From NCBI RefSeq assembly GCF_014058705.1, contig NZ_CP059692.1:687001-751000 (forward strand): 64,000 bases of DNA. The letters run 5' to 3'. The position numbers and the translations under genes are program-made. This DNA is from Aureimonas mangrovi. GTDB taxonomy: Bacteria; Pseudomonadota; Alphaproteobacteria; Rhizobiales; Rhizobiaceae. Below are positions 57,221 to 64,000 of this stretch, in pieces; position 1 is the first letter of the stretch; each line of letters begins with the position of its first letter. The notes below the pieces were generated by a model. That model worked only from the letters and a program-made list of their open reading frames with translations. It was not told the origin of the DNA and made no database searches.

Positions 57221-58686
57221 AGGTTCTCGTACAGCCGCGCGAGGGCGATCAGATCGGCCTCGCCGCGCGGCCTGCCGATGATCTGCACGCCACAGGAGAG
57301 GCCGTCGTGGAAGCCGGCGGGCATCGCCAGCACCGGGCAGGACGACAGCGTTCCGGGAACGACCACCTCCATCCAGCGATGGTAGCTGTCCATCGCGCGG
57401 CCCGCGATCTCGCGCGGCCAGTGCCACTCCACCGGGAACGGCATCAACTGCGCTGTCGGAAGCGCCAGGAAATCCGCCTCGTCGAACAGCCGCATCACCT
57501 CCGCGAACCAGGCGTTCCGCGTCGCTGTGGCCTCGCGCAGATCCTCGATGCCGAGCGCAAGGCCGTTTTCGATTTCCCAGCGCATCTCCGGCTTCATCGT
57601 TTCGGCACGCGGATCGTCGAGCAGCATCGCGAATCGCGAGGCGAGCGCGTGCTGGCGCAGCACGACGAAGGCGCGCCACGGCTTTTCGAAGTCGAAGCCG
57701 CTATCGATCGGGCGAACCTCGAGGCCGGCCCCGCCCAGCTTCTCGAGCGCGCCGAACGCCGTTTCGAGAACGCCACCCTCCATCGGCAAGTGGCCTGAAA
57801 GATCGCCGAGCCAGCCGATGCGGTTGCCTCCGGGCCGCTCCGCGAACTCGGCGAAGGGTCGGTCGGGTCTCGGCAGGGACAGAGGCGAGCGCGGATCGGG
57901 ACCGGCCAGGACATCGAGAAGGAGAGCGAGGTCGGCCGCGCTTCGCGCCATCGGCCCGTCGGTCGACAGGGTCGAGGCGAAGATGTCGGCGTCCGACAGG
58001 CTCGGCACGCGTCCCGCGCTCGGGCGAAGGCCGAAGACATTGTTCCAGCCGGCCGGGTTGCGCAGCGAGCCGCCCATGTCGCTTCCGTCTGCGATGGGAA
58101 GCATGCGCAGCGCGAGCGCCACGGCCGCGCCGCCGCTGGAGCCGCCGGCCGAGCGGGACGGATCGAAGGCGTTGCCGGTCGCCCCGTGCACCGGGTTGAA
58201 GGTGTGGGAGCCGAGGCCGAACTCGGGCGTGTTGGTCTTGCCGATGATGATGGCGCCCGCCGCACGAATGCGCGCCGCCGCGATCCCGTCCGCATCGGGC
58301 ACGAAATCGGAAAAGAGCGGCGAACCGAAGGTCGTGCGCAGGCCCGCCGTCGCCATCAGGTCCTTCACCGCGATCGGCAGGCCGTGAAGGGCGCCGAGCT
58401 GCTCTCCGCTGGCCACGCGCGCATCGGCGCGGTCGGCCTCCGCCAGAATCTCCTCGCGCGGGCGCAGAGAGACGATGGCGTTGTAGCGCGGGTTGAGCAG
58501 TTCAATGCGGTCGAGGAACGCCGACACGACGGCGCGAGAGGTGAGTTCGCCCGAAGCGATGCGCGCGGCAAGGACATGGGCATCGCTGGCGCAGATCGCG
58601 TCTGGCTCCGGAACATCCCTCGGCATGGCGAGGCGGCCGGGCGAAGCATAGGGCGCACCGGGCGCCATCGGGTCGTCGAGCGGCAT
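57217..58686 (-). CDS. Amidase-signature family hydrolase
   Basis: A 489-residue enzyme of the amidase signature family. The Ser-cisSer-Lys triad is seen as Lys in PIAVKDL (near residue 100) and the two serines in [14 protein letters not shown] (near residue 175). The strong AAAGGAGGTG site before ATG 58686 fixes the start; longer frames upstream are rejected. It could hydrolyse amides, nitrile-derived amides, or act as a GatA-like side enzyme, but gatB and gatC are not near. The substrate is unknown. Confidence 0.87.
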   Translation of the reverse strand: MPLDDPMAPGAPYASPGRLAMPRDVPEPDAICASDAHVLAARIASGELTSRAVVSAFLDRIELLNPRYNAIVSLRPREEILAEADRADARVASGEQLGALHGLPIAVKDLMATAGLRTTFGSPLFSDFVPDADGIAAARIRAAGAIIIGKTNTPEFGLGSHTFNPVHGATGNAFDPSRSAGGSSGGAAVALALRMLPIADGSDMGGSLRNPAGWNNVFGLRPSAGRVPSLSDADIFASTLSTDGPMARSAADLALLLDVLAGPDPRSPLSLPRPDRPFAEFAERPGGNRIGWLGDLSGHLPMEGGVLETAFGALEKLGGAGLEVRPIDSGFDFEKPWRAFVVLRQHALASRFAMLLDDPRAETMKPEMRWEIENGLALGIEDLREATATRNAWFAEVMRLFDEADFLALPTAQLMPFPVEWHWPREIAGRAMDSYHRWMEVVVPGTLSSCPVLAMPAGFHDGLSCGVQIIGRPRGEADLIALARLYENL

Positions 58687-58834
58687 TCCCCACCTCCTTT
58701 GCGCGCTTTCACCGTTACGTCGCACGCCGCGTGCAGCCTGTCGACCGCGCAAGGACCACGCTTCTCTTGAGCTTTGAAGCCCCGGTGTATAGCGAGGAAG
58801 CGATCCGGGCAGGGCGAGCGATGGAGAGCCGCAC

Positions 58835-60208
58835 ATGAAGATCACGGTTTTCGGCACCGGCTATGTCGGCCTCGTTCAGGGCGCTGTGCTGGCAGGTGCC
58901 GGCCACGAGGTCCTGTGCATCGACAACGATCCGAAGAAGATCGAAGGCCTCAAGCGCGGCGTGGTGCCCATCCACGAGCCCGGTCTCGAGGCACTCGTCA
59001 CTCAGTGCGTCGCCGAGGGCCTTCTGCATTTCAGCACCGACGCGCAGGCAGGCGTCGCGTTCTCGCAGGTGCAGATGATCGCGGTCGGCACGCCGCCCGA
59101 CGAGGACGGATCAGCCGATCTTCGTCACGTGCTGGCGGTGGCGCGCACGATCGCGACGCACATGGCAGAACCGAAGGTCTTCGTGGTCAAGAGCACGGTG
59201 CCCGTCGGCACGTCGGCGCGGGTGACCGAGGCGGCCGAGGCCGTTCTCTCCGAACGCGGCCGCTCGTCGCTGGCGGTCGCCGTGGTTTCCAACCCCGAAT
59301 TTCTGAAGGAAGGCGCGGCGGTCGCCGACTGCACGCGGCCGGACCGCATCATCGTCGGCTGCGAGGACGACGCGGCTCTGGAAATCCTTCGAGAACTCTA
59401 CGCGCCGTTCAACCGCAACCACGAGAAGATGATCGTGATGGACGTGCGCAGCGCCGAACTCACGAAATACGCCGCCAACTGCATGCTGGCGACGCGCATC
59501 TCCTTCATGAACGAGATCGCCAACCTCGCCGAGATCGTCGGCGCCGACATCGAGCAGGTGCGGCGGGGCATCGGCTCGGACCCGCGCATCGGCTACCATT
59601 TCATCTATCCCGGCATCGGTTATGGCGGCTCGTGCTTTCCAAAGGATATCGCCGCGCTGATCCGCACGGCGGAGGGCGTCGAGTACGAGCCCTTCGTCCT
59701 CAAGGCCGTCCACCAGCGCAACGAGGCGCAGAAGTCGGTGTTGTTCGACAAGGTCGCGGCCTATTTCGGCGGCGATCTCGCCGGTCGGCGCATCGCACTC
59801 TGGGGCCTCGCCTTCAAGCCGGACACCGAGGACATGCGCGAGGCGTCGTCGCGCGTCCTGATGGAAGCGCTCTGGGCAGCGGGCGCGAGCGTGCAGGCCT
59901 ACGACCCGGTGGCGATGGAGGAGTGCCAGCGCATCTACGGCGAGCGCGCCGACCTCACCCTGTGCGGTACGAAGGAGGCGGCCCTGAAAGGGGCCGACGC
60001 GCTCCTTATCGCGACCGAGTGGAAGATGTTCCGCGCCCCCGCCTTCGAGACGATCGCCGCGGGCCTGACGAACCCGGTGATCTTCGACGGGCGCAATCTG
60101 TACGAACCGGCGATCGTCGCGCGGCACGGCCTGGAATATCACTCGATCGGTCGCCGTCCCGCGCACGCCGAGGCAGGGCGCCGGGAGAAGCTCAGCATCG
60201 TGCGTTGA
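58835..60208 (+). CDS. UDP-glucose 6-dehydrogenase
   Basis: A 457-residue NAD-dependent enzyme that oxidises UDP-glucose to UDP-glucuronate for polysaccharide and lipid synthesis. The N-terminal Rossmann motif is [10 protein letters not shown] (residues 7-16). The catalytic Cys lies in [10 protein letters not shown] near residue 265. The C-terminal domain has [16 protein letters not shown]. It stands alone, without glycosyltransferase neighbours. Confidence 0.93.
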   Translation: MKITVFGTGYVGLVQGAVLAGAGHEVLCIDNDPKKIEGLKRGVVPIHEPGLEALVTQCVAEGLLHFSTDAQAGVAFSQVQMIAVGTPPDEDGSADLRHVLAVARTIATHMAEPKVFVVKSTVPVGTSARVTEAAEAVLSERGRSSLAVAVVSNPEFLKEGAAVADCTRPDRIIVGCEDDAALEILRELYAPFNRNHEKMIVMDVRSAELTKYAANCMLATRISFMNEIANLAEIVGADIEQVRRGIGSDPRIGYHFIYPGIGYGGSCFPKDIAALIRTAEGVEYEPFVLKAVHQRNEAQKSVLFDKVAAYFGGDLAGRRIALWGLAFKPDTEDMREASSRVLMEALWAAGASVQAYDPVAMEECQRIYGERADLTLCGTKEAALKGADALLIATEWKMFRAPAFETIAAGLTNPVIFDGRNLYEPAIVARHGLEYHSIGRRPAHAEAGRREKLSIVR

Positions 60209-60248
60209 GAGGGCGGGCCGGCGCCGTATGCGATCGCCGGGGGAAGGC

Positions 60249-61283
60249 TCAGGCCGGTGCGCGCAGGCTGGCGCGCAGGCCCGGCCCCTCATACGCGATC
60301 TCGGAGGAGAGGCTGGCGGCCATCGCCCGGATCAGCTTGGTGCCGAGGCCAGTGCCCTGCGGCTTGCCGTCCGCCGGGAGGCCCGGCCCGTCGTCCTCGA
60401 CGCGCAGGAGGAAATGATCCTCCCCGTCGCGCGCGAGGCGCACCCGCACCTCGCCGCCCACTGCGCCGTAGGCGTATTTGCAGGCGTTGGAGACGAGCTC
60501 CGTGACGATGACCCCGACGGAGACGGCCTTGTCGGTCTTCAGGCGCAGAGGCTCGGCGTCCAGCTTCAGGCGGCAGGGCGCGGCTTCGCTTGACCAGGTC
60601 TCCTCCAACTCGCCCACGAGCGCCGTGAGATAGTCGACCATGTCGACGGTCTCGACGTCGTTGGAGGTGTAGAGCTCCCGGTGGACCCGCGCGATGGCCG
60701 CGATGCGGCGCTGCGTGTCCTTCAGCGCCTCGCGCGAGACCTCGTCCGACAGGGCGCTCGCCTGCATGTGGACGAAAGCGGAGACCATCTGCAGCGAGTT
60801 CGAGACGCGATGATTGACTTCCTTCAGGAGGGTCTCCAGCCGCTCGTTGCTGGCGCGCAGCCGGGTCTCGGCGTCCTCCTTGTCGCGCATGAGGCGCACG
60901 CGCTCGAGCGTCTGCATGAAGGCGGTGGCCAGAAGGTCGAAGAAGTCCTCTCCGACCGACTTCACCACGTAGTCCGCCGCGCCGGCCTTGAGCGCGGCGA
61001 CGGCCACGCGGCTCTCCTCCGAGCCGGTGACGTAGACGACGGGAGGCGTATCGGGGAGAGCCTGCAGTTCGACAAGCGTCTCCAGGCCGTCCTTGCCGGG
61101 CATGTAATGGTCGATGGCGACGAGATCGAAGCGCTCGCGCCGGGCCAGCGCTATGCCCTCTGCGCCGCCCGCTGCGGAAACCACATCGAAGCCGCGCCTG
61201 CGCAGCGTGCGCTCGGCGAGAAGCCTCAACCCTTCGTCGTCGTCGATATAGAGGATGCGCGCTGAGGCGGTCGCCGAGGTCAG
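60249..61283 (-). CDS. Receiver-histidine kinase hybrid (HisKA_2/HWE type) with CTG start
   Basis: A 344-residue cytoplasmic signalling protein. A receiver domain (about 10-125) has its acidic pair in YIDDDEG, phospho-acceptor Asp in AIDHYMPG and Lys in VVKSVG. A HisKA_2-type kinase follows, with EVNHRVSNSLQM (His near 162), then an ATPase domain (NACKYAYG, DDGPGLP, GTGLGTKLI). No ATG, GTG or TTG lies upstream of the acidic pocket except TTG 61229, which would cut off the first strand. CTG at 61283 has GGAGG seven bases upstream and overlaps the upstream stop (CTGA), so it is chosen. It is the third gene of the operon. Confidence 0.78.
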   Translation of the reverse strand: MTSATASARILYIDDDEGLRLLAERTLRRRGFDVVSAAGGAEGIALARRERFDLVAIDHYMPGKDGLETLVELQALPDTPPVVYVTGSEESRVAVAALKAGAADYVVKSVGEDFFDLLATAFMQTLERVRLMRDKEDAETRLRASNERLETLLKEVNHRVSNSLQMVSAFVHMQASALSDEVSREALKDTQRRIAAIARVHRELYTSNDVETVDMVDYLTALVGELEETWSSEAAPCRLKLDAEPLRLKTDKAVSVGVIVTELVSNACKYAYGAVGGEVRVRLARDGEDHFLLRVEDDGPGLPADGKPQGTGLGTKLIRAMAASLSSEIAYEGPGLRASLRAPA

Positions 61284-61726
61284 CTCTCGACCTCCGGAAT
61301 CTGGATCACGGTCAGGAAGAGGCCGAGCTGGCGGATCGCCTGCGCGAAGCTCTCGTAGTTCACCGGCTTGGTGATGTAGACGTTGGCGCCCAGATCGTAG
61401 CAGCGCTCGATCTCGACCTTGTCGTCCGTCGTGGTGAGGACGACGACCGGCGTACGCCGCAGCGGGCTGCCCTCCGCCTTCATCTTCATCAGGATGTCCG
61501 TGCCGCTCATGTCCGGCAGGTTCAGGTCCAGAAGGACCAACGCCGGGCCGTTGCGCGCCGGGCCCGAGGGATCGTCGAACATGAAGGCGAGGGCCGAGGT
61601 GCCGTCGGTGAAATGACGGATCTCGTTGCTGACGCCGGCGCGGCGGATGTTCTTCTCGATGAGGCGCGCGTGGCCCTCATCGTCTTCGATCATCACGATA
61701 TTGACGGGGTGTTGGGGAGTGGTCAC
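61280..61726 (-). CDS. Single-domain response regulator (Rcp1/CheY-like)
   Basis: A 148-residue receiver with the acidic pair in MIEDDEG, phospho-acceptor Asp in LLDLNLPD (about residue 68), Thr/Thr in VVLTTTD and Lys in YITKPVNYESF. The inserted loop after the acidic pair (FDDPSGPARNGPA) is typical of regulators paired with phytochrome-like and CHASE3 kinases. The start is GTG, overlapping the kinase stop (GTGA). It has no output domain, so it probably passes phosphate to the next protein. Confidence 0.9.
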   Translation of the reverse strand: MTTPQHPVNIVMIEDDEGHARLIEKNIRRAGVSNEIRHFTDGTSALAFMFDDPSGPARNGPALVLLDLNLPDMSGTDILMKMKAEGSPLRRTPVVVLTTTDDKVEIERCYDLGANVYITKPVNYESFAQAIRQLGLFLTVIQIPEVES

Positions 61727-63219
61727 GTCCGGTCGCTTTCCTGGCCCGCGTCGTAGGTCTGAGGGATTGAGAGACGGAAGGTCGCGCCTTCGTCAAGCGC
61801 CGAATCGCAACTGATCGTCCCGCCGAGACGGTAGGCGAGCGCGCGCACATGCGCCAGCCCGATCCCCTCGCCGGGTTGATCCTGGGTGCCAGAGCGGCGG
61901 AACAGGTCGAACACGCGCTCGTGATCCTTCGGATCGATACCACGGCCGTTGTCCTGGATTTCGAAGATCATGCGCGGGCCGGACCTGCGGGCGCGCACGC
62001 GGATCTGCCCCGGGCGGCCGGGCTTGAGATACTTTACCGCGTTCTCGACGAGGTTGGAGAAGATCTGCTCGATGGCCACGCGGTCGGAGACGATCTTCGG
62101 CAGGCTGCCCTCCACGGTGATCTCGGCCCCCACCTCGTTCAGCCGATGCTGGAGCGTGTCGGTGATGCCGGCCAGCATCGCGTCCATGTCGAGCGGCTCG
62201 GGCGTGATGACGCGCCGTCCCTCGCGCGAAAGCCGCAGGATGGCGTTGATCAGCCGGTCCATCTTCTGGGTGGAGGAGCGGATGAAGCCGATCGCCTCCG
62301 GCAGGTCCTCCTTCGCCGCGTAGCGTGCCTCGGGCGTCACGAGGTCCGGCGCTTCGGTCTCGGCCTTGTCGATCAGCGCCGACAGTTCGCCCGTCGCCGC
62401 CTCGAGTTCGGCGGTGAAGCCCATCACGTTGACAAGCGGCGAACGAAGGTCGTGGCTGACGATGTAGGCGAAGCGCTGGATTTCGTCGTTGGCGCGCTGA
62501 AGGTCGGCGGTGCGCACGGCGACGGCGCCCTCGAGCATCTCGTTGAGCCCCGCGAGCGTGGTGCGCGAGCGCTCGAGAGCGGCGAGGTTGCGGCGGATGA
62601 CGTAGATCGTGCCGGCGGCCATGACCAGAAGCAGGATGCCCGCAACGCCGAGGATGATGTAGGCGAGCGCCAGCGTCCGCTCACGCTCGATCACACGCTC
62701 GGCCAGAAGCCCCTGCTCACGCTCGACCATCTCGGAGATCACGCTGCGGATTTCCATGATGATCGCGACGCTGTTGTCCCCGTTAAAGAGGGTGCGCGGA
62801 TCGAGTTGTGGGTCGGCGCGCAGCCGCTCCAGCGTCGTGCGGGCATTTGCGTTGTGCGCCTCGTCGAGCGCGCGCAATCGATCCAGAGCTGCTCTTTGCG
62901 AGGGATTGTCGGCGGTCAGCGCACCCAGCGCCTCGAGGATGGTCGCCTTGCGCTGGATCAACCTGTCGATGATGCCGGCATAGCTCTCGTCACTCGACAG
63001 GAGAAAGCCGCGCCGCGCCGTCGCCACGCGCTCGGCGGCGGTCTCGAACTCGCCCAGCGCCTTCTCGACCTCGTAGGTGTGGGCAACCAGATTGCCGCGC
63101 TGCTGCGTCTCGAGAAGCGCGACCGCGCCGGCAATCCCCACAACGACGAGAGCGGCGAAGCCGAAGACGATAGCGCCGACGACGGATCGGCCGAACGGCT
63201 TTGCGGAAGGCTTGATCAA
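61723..63219 (-). CDS. Membrane histidine kinase with CHASE3 sensor domain
   Basis: A 498-residue sensor kinase: a membrane segment (about 12-32), a periplasmic CHASE3 domain (about 35-180), a second membrane segment (about 195-217), a coiled linker (about 225-265), then HisKA (IVSHDLRSPLVNVMGFT) and an ATPase domain (NLVENAVKYL, DNGRGIDP, GEGIGLAHV). No ATG gives a sensible start; the only good in-frame candidate is TTG 63219, just before the first membrane segment. An upstream ATG at 63444 lies inside the opposite gene and is rejected. The first of three overlapping genes. Confidence 0.82.
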   Translation of the reverse strand: MIKPSAKPFGRSVVGAIVFGFAALVVVGIAGAVALLETQQRGNLVAHTYEVEKALGEFETAAERVATARRGFLLSSDESYAGIIDRLIQRKATILEALGALTADNPSQRAALDRLRALDEAHNANARTTLERLRADPQLDPRTLFNGDNSVAIIMEIRSVISEMVEREQGLLAERVIERERTLALAYIILGVAGILLLVMAAGTIYVIRRNLAALERSRTTLAGLNEMLEGAVAVRTADLQRANDEIQRFAYIVSHDLRSPLVNVMGFTAELEAATGELSALIDKAETEAPDLVTPEARYAAKEDLPEAIGFIRSSTQKMDRLINAILRLSREGRRVITPEPLDMDAMLAGITDTLQHRLNEVGAEITVEGSLPKIVSDRVAIEQIFSNLVENAVKYLKPGRPGQIRVRARRSGPRMIFEIQDNGRGIDPKDHERVFDLFRRSGTQDQPGEGIGLAHVRALAYRLGGTISCDSALDEGATFRLSIPQTYDAGQESDRT

Positions 63220-63399
63220 GGCTGCGATTGACCCGTTGAACGCGAAACCCTGCCATAGCGGCCGCGCGGTGTGCGCGCCAGCCCTCTCGTCACCTTCGCG
63301 CGAAGTGGAGCACGGGCGGGGCAGGTGACTTGACGGCACCCATGCTTTGCGGGTGAGTGGGCGCCGGGCGGAGCGCCAAGGGAGAGACGACGGAAGACG

Positions 63400-63984
63400 A
63401 TGCTGCAGGGCCTCTACGACTGGACCTTGAAGATGTCCCAGCATCGAAATGCCGAGCGCTCGCTGGCGGCGATGTGCTTTGCGGAAAGCTCCTTCCTGCC
63501 GGCCATGCCGGAGGTGATGCTCCTGCCGATGATCCTGGCGGATCGCACGCGCGCCTGGCGCCTCGCATTCGTCTGCACGCTCTGGTCCGTGCTCGGTGGC
63601 ATCCTCGGCTACTTCATCGGTGTCTTCCTGTTCGAGAGCGTCGGCGAGCCGCTGCTCGCCTTCTACCGGATGACCGGCAGCTTCGAACGCATCGCCGAGG
63701 ACTACAACGATCTCGGCTGGCTCATGGTGCTGATCGGCGGCGGCATCACGCCGGTGCCCTACAAGGTCATCACCATCCTGTCGGGCGTCACGCGGCTCGA
63801 CTTCGCGGTCTTCGTCGGCATGAGCGTCGTCGCGCGATCGATCCGCTTCTACATCCCTTGCGCGCTCCTGTATTATTTCGGCCCGCAGGCGAAGGTCTTC
63901 CTGGAGAAGCGCATGTCGCTCGTCTTCTGGAGCTCGCTGGCGCTGATCGTCGGCGGCACGCTCCTTGCCGGATACATTCTGTAG
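63400..63984 (+). CDS. YqaA/DedA-like membrane protein
   Basis: A 194-residue polytopic inner-membrane protein of the SNARE-associated/DedA superfamily, YqaA branch. It shows the CFAESSFLPAMPEVMLLPMI block, a GGILGYFIGVFLFE segment, and the GGGITPVPYKVITILSGV loop, with about four to five membrane segments. Related proteins move lipid carriers or support membrane homeostasis. It is divergent from the CHASE3 kinase, with 180 bases between them, and could be regulated by it, but this is not shown. Confidence 0.86.
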   Translation: MLQGLYDWTLKMSQHRNAERSLAAMCFAESSFLPAMPEVMLLPMILADRTRAWRLAFVCTLWSVLGGILGYFIGVFLFESVGEPLLAFYRMTGSFERIAEDYNDLGWLMVLIGGGITPVPYKVITILSGVTRLDFAVFVGMSVVARSIRFYIPCALLYYFGPQAKVFLEKRMSLVFWSSLALIVGGTLLAGYIL

Positions 63985-64000
63985 AGGCTCCCGTTGACAT

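Noticed and set aside
63220-63444. An ATG at 63444 as start of the CHASE3 kinase
   Set aside because: It lies inside the opposite YqaA-like gene, and the added 75 residues are Pro/Arg/Ser-rich with no membrane or sensor feature.
1-64000. CRISPR arrays, rRNA, tRNA and insertion sequences
   Set aside because: No spaced direct-repeat array, no cloverleaf with a TTCGA arm in the gaps, and no transposase motif were seen by eye. A covariance-model scan for tRNA and ncRNA would be decisive.

Overview
The window is a G+C-rich stretch of chromosome (about 65-70 % in most coding lines) that looks like an alphaproteobacterium of the Hyphomicrobiales (Rhizobiales). The grounds are the gene content (tripartite tricarboxylate transporters with a TctDE-type two-component system, a rhizobial-style carnitine dehydrogenase-thioesterase fusion, lepA, min genes), heavy use of GTG and TTG starts, many 4-base stop/start overlaps, and a short GGAAAA/TTTTCC palindrome of a kind I know from rhizobial intergenic DNA. 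The genus is not determined. No rRNA, tRNA, CRISPR array or transposase was seen.

Layout. 1-3.4 kb: reductive pyrimidine (or hydantoin) degradation, with an M20 carbamoyl-amino-acid hydrolase, a LysE exporter and a dihydropyrimidinase. 3.7-7.6 kb: a membrane-bound gluconate-2-dehydrogenase-type complex (Tat-exported small subunit, GMC flavoprotein, three-haem cytochrome c). 7.7-13.2 kb: a carnitine catabolic locus (betaine/carnitine-type binding protein, GlxA/CdhR regulator, beta-keto-acid cleavage enzyme, CdhA-CdhB fusion, exported alpha/beta hydrolase). 13.2-14.3 kb: azoreductase divergent from an HxlR regulator. 14.3-17.3 kb: cstA with a small Cys-Cys-ending protein and an ArsA-type ATPase. 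17.4-19.2 kb: queC-queD-queE (preQ0 synthesis). 19.3-25.7 kb: a TctD regulator, a histidine kinase fused to a solute-binding domain, and tctCBA. 25.8-29.3 kb: class II photolyase, SH3 protein, DUF1028 protein, aroQ. 29.5-31.6 kb: a second tctBA without tctC. 31.6-33.9 kb: CYTH and CHAD proteins and an SDR. 33.9-36.9 kb: a GntR-controlled permease/amidohydrolase operon with a clear operator. 37.1-41.4 kb: LysR, aldo/keto reductase, pseudouridine synthase, YeeE/YedE transporter. 41.5-43.3 kb: lepA. 43.5-44.9 kb: an island of low G+C (about 43 % in sampled lines) with a two-gene, possibly three-gene, cassette that looks acquired. 44.9-45.5 kb: a repeat-rich gene-free gap. 45.5-52.4 kb: Hsp70-like, GlcG-like, BCCT, EamA, inositol-phosphatase-like and PfkB genes. 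52.3-54.4 kb: minCDE plus a small gene. 54.6-58.7 kb: FAH-family protein, purU, folD, amidase. 58.8-60.2 kb: UDP-glucose dehydrogenase. 60.2-63.2 kb: a three-gene sensory phosphorelay in which no gene starts with ATG. 63.4 kb to the end: YqaA-like membrane protein.

The most promising candidate for an undescribed system is the low-G+C cassette at 43.5-44.9 kb. It has two tightly coupled genes, the second with an R-x6-H motif like that of HEPN ribonucleases/Abi proteins and a C-terminal winged helix, and the first also ends in a winged-helix-like domain. Other points of interest are the kinase-binding protein fusion, the CTG start of the receiver-kinase gene, the GntR operator and the repeat-rich gap next to the cassette.
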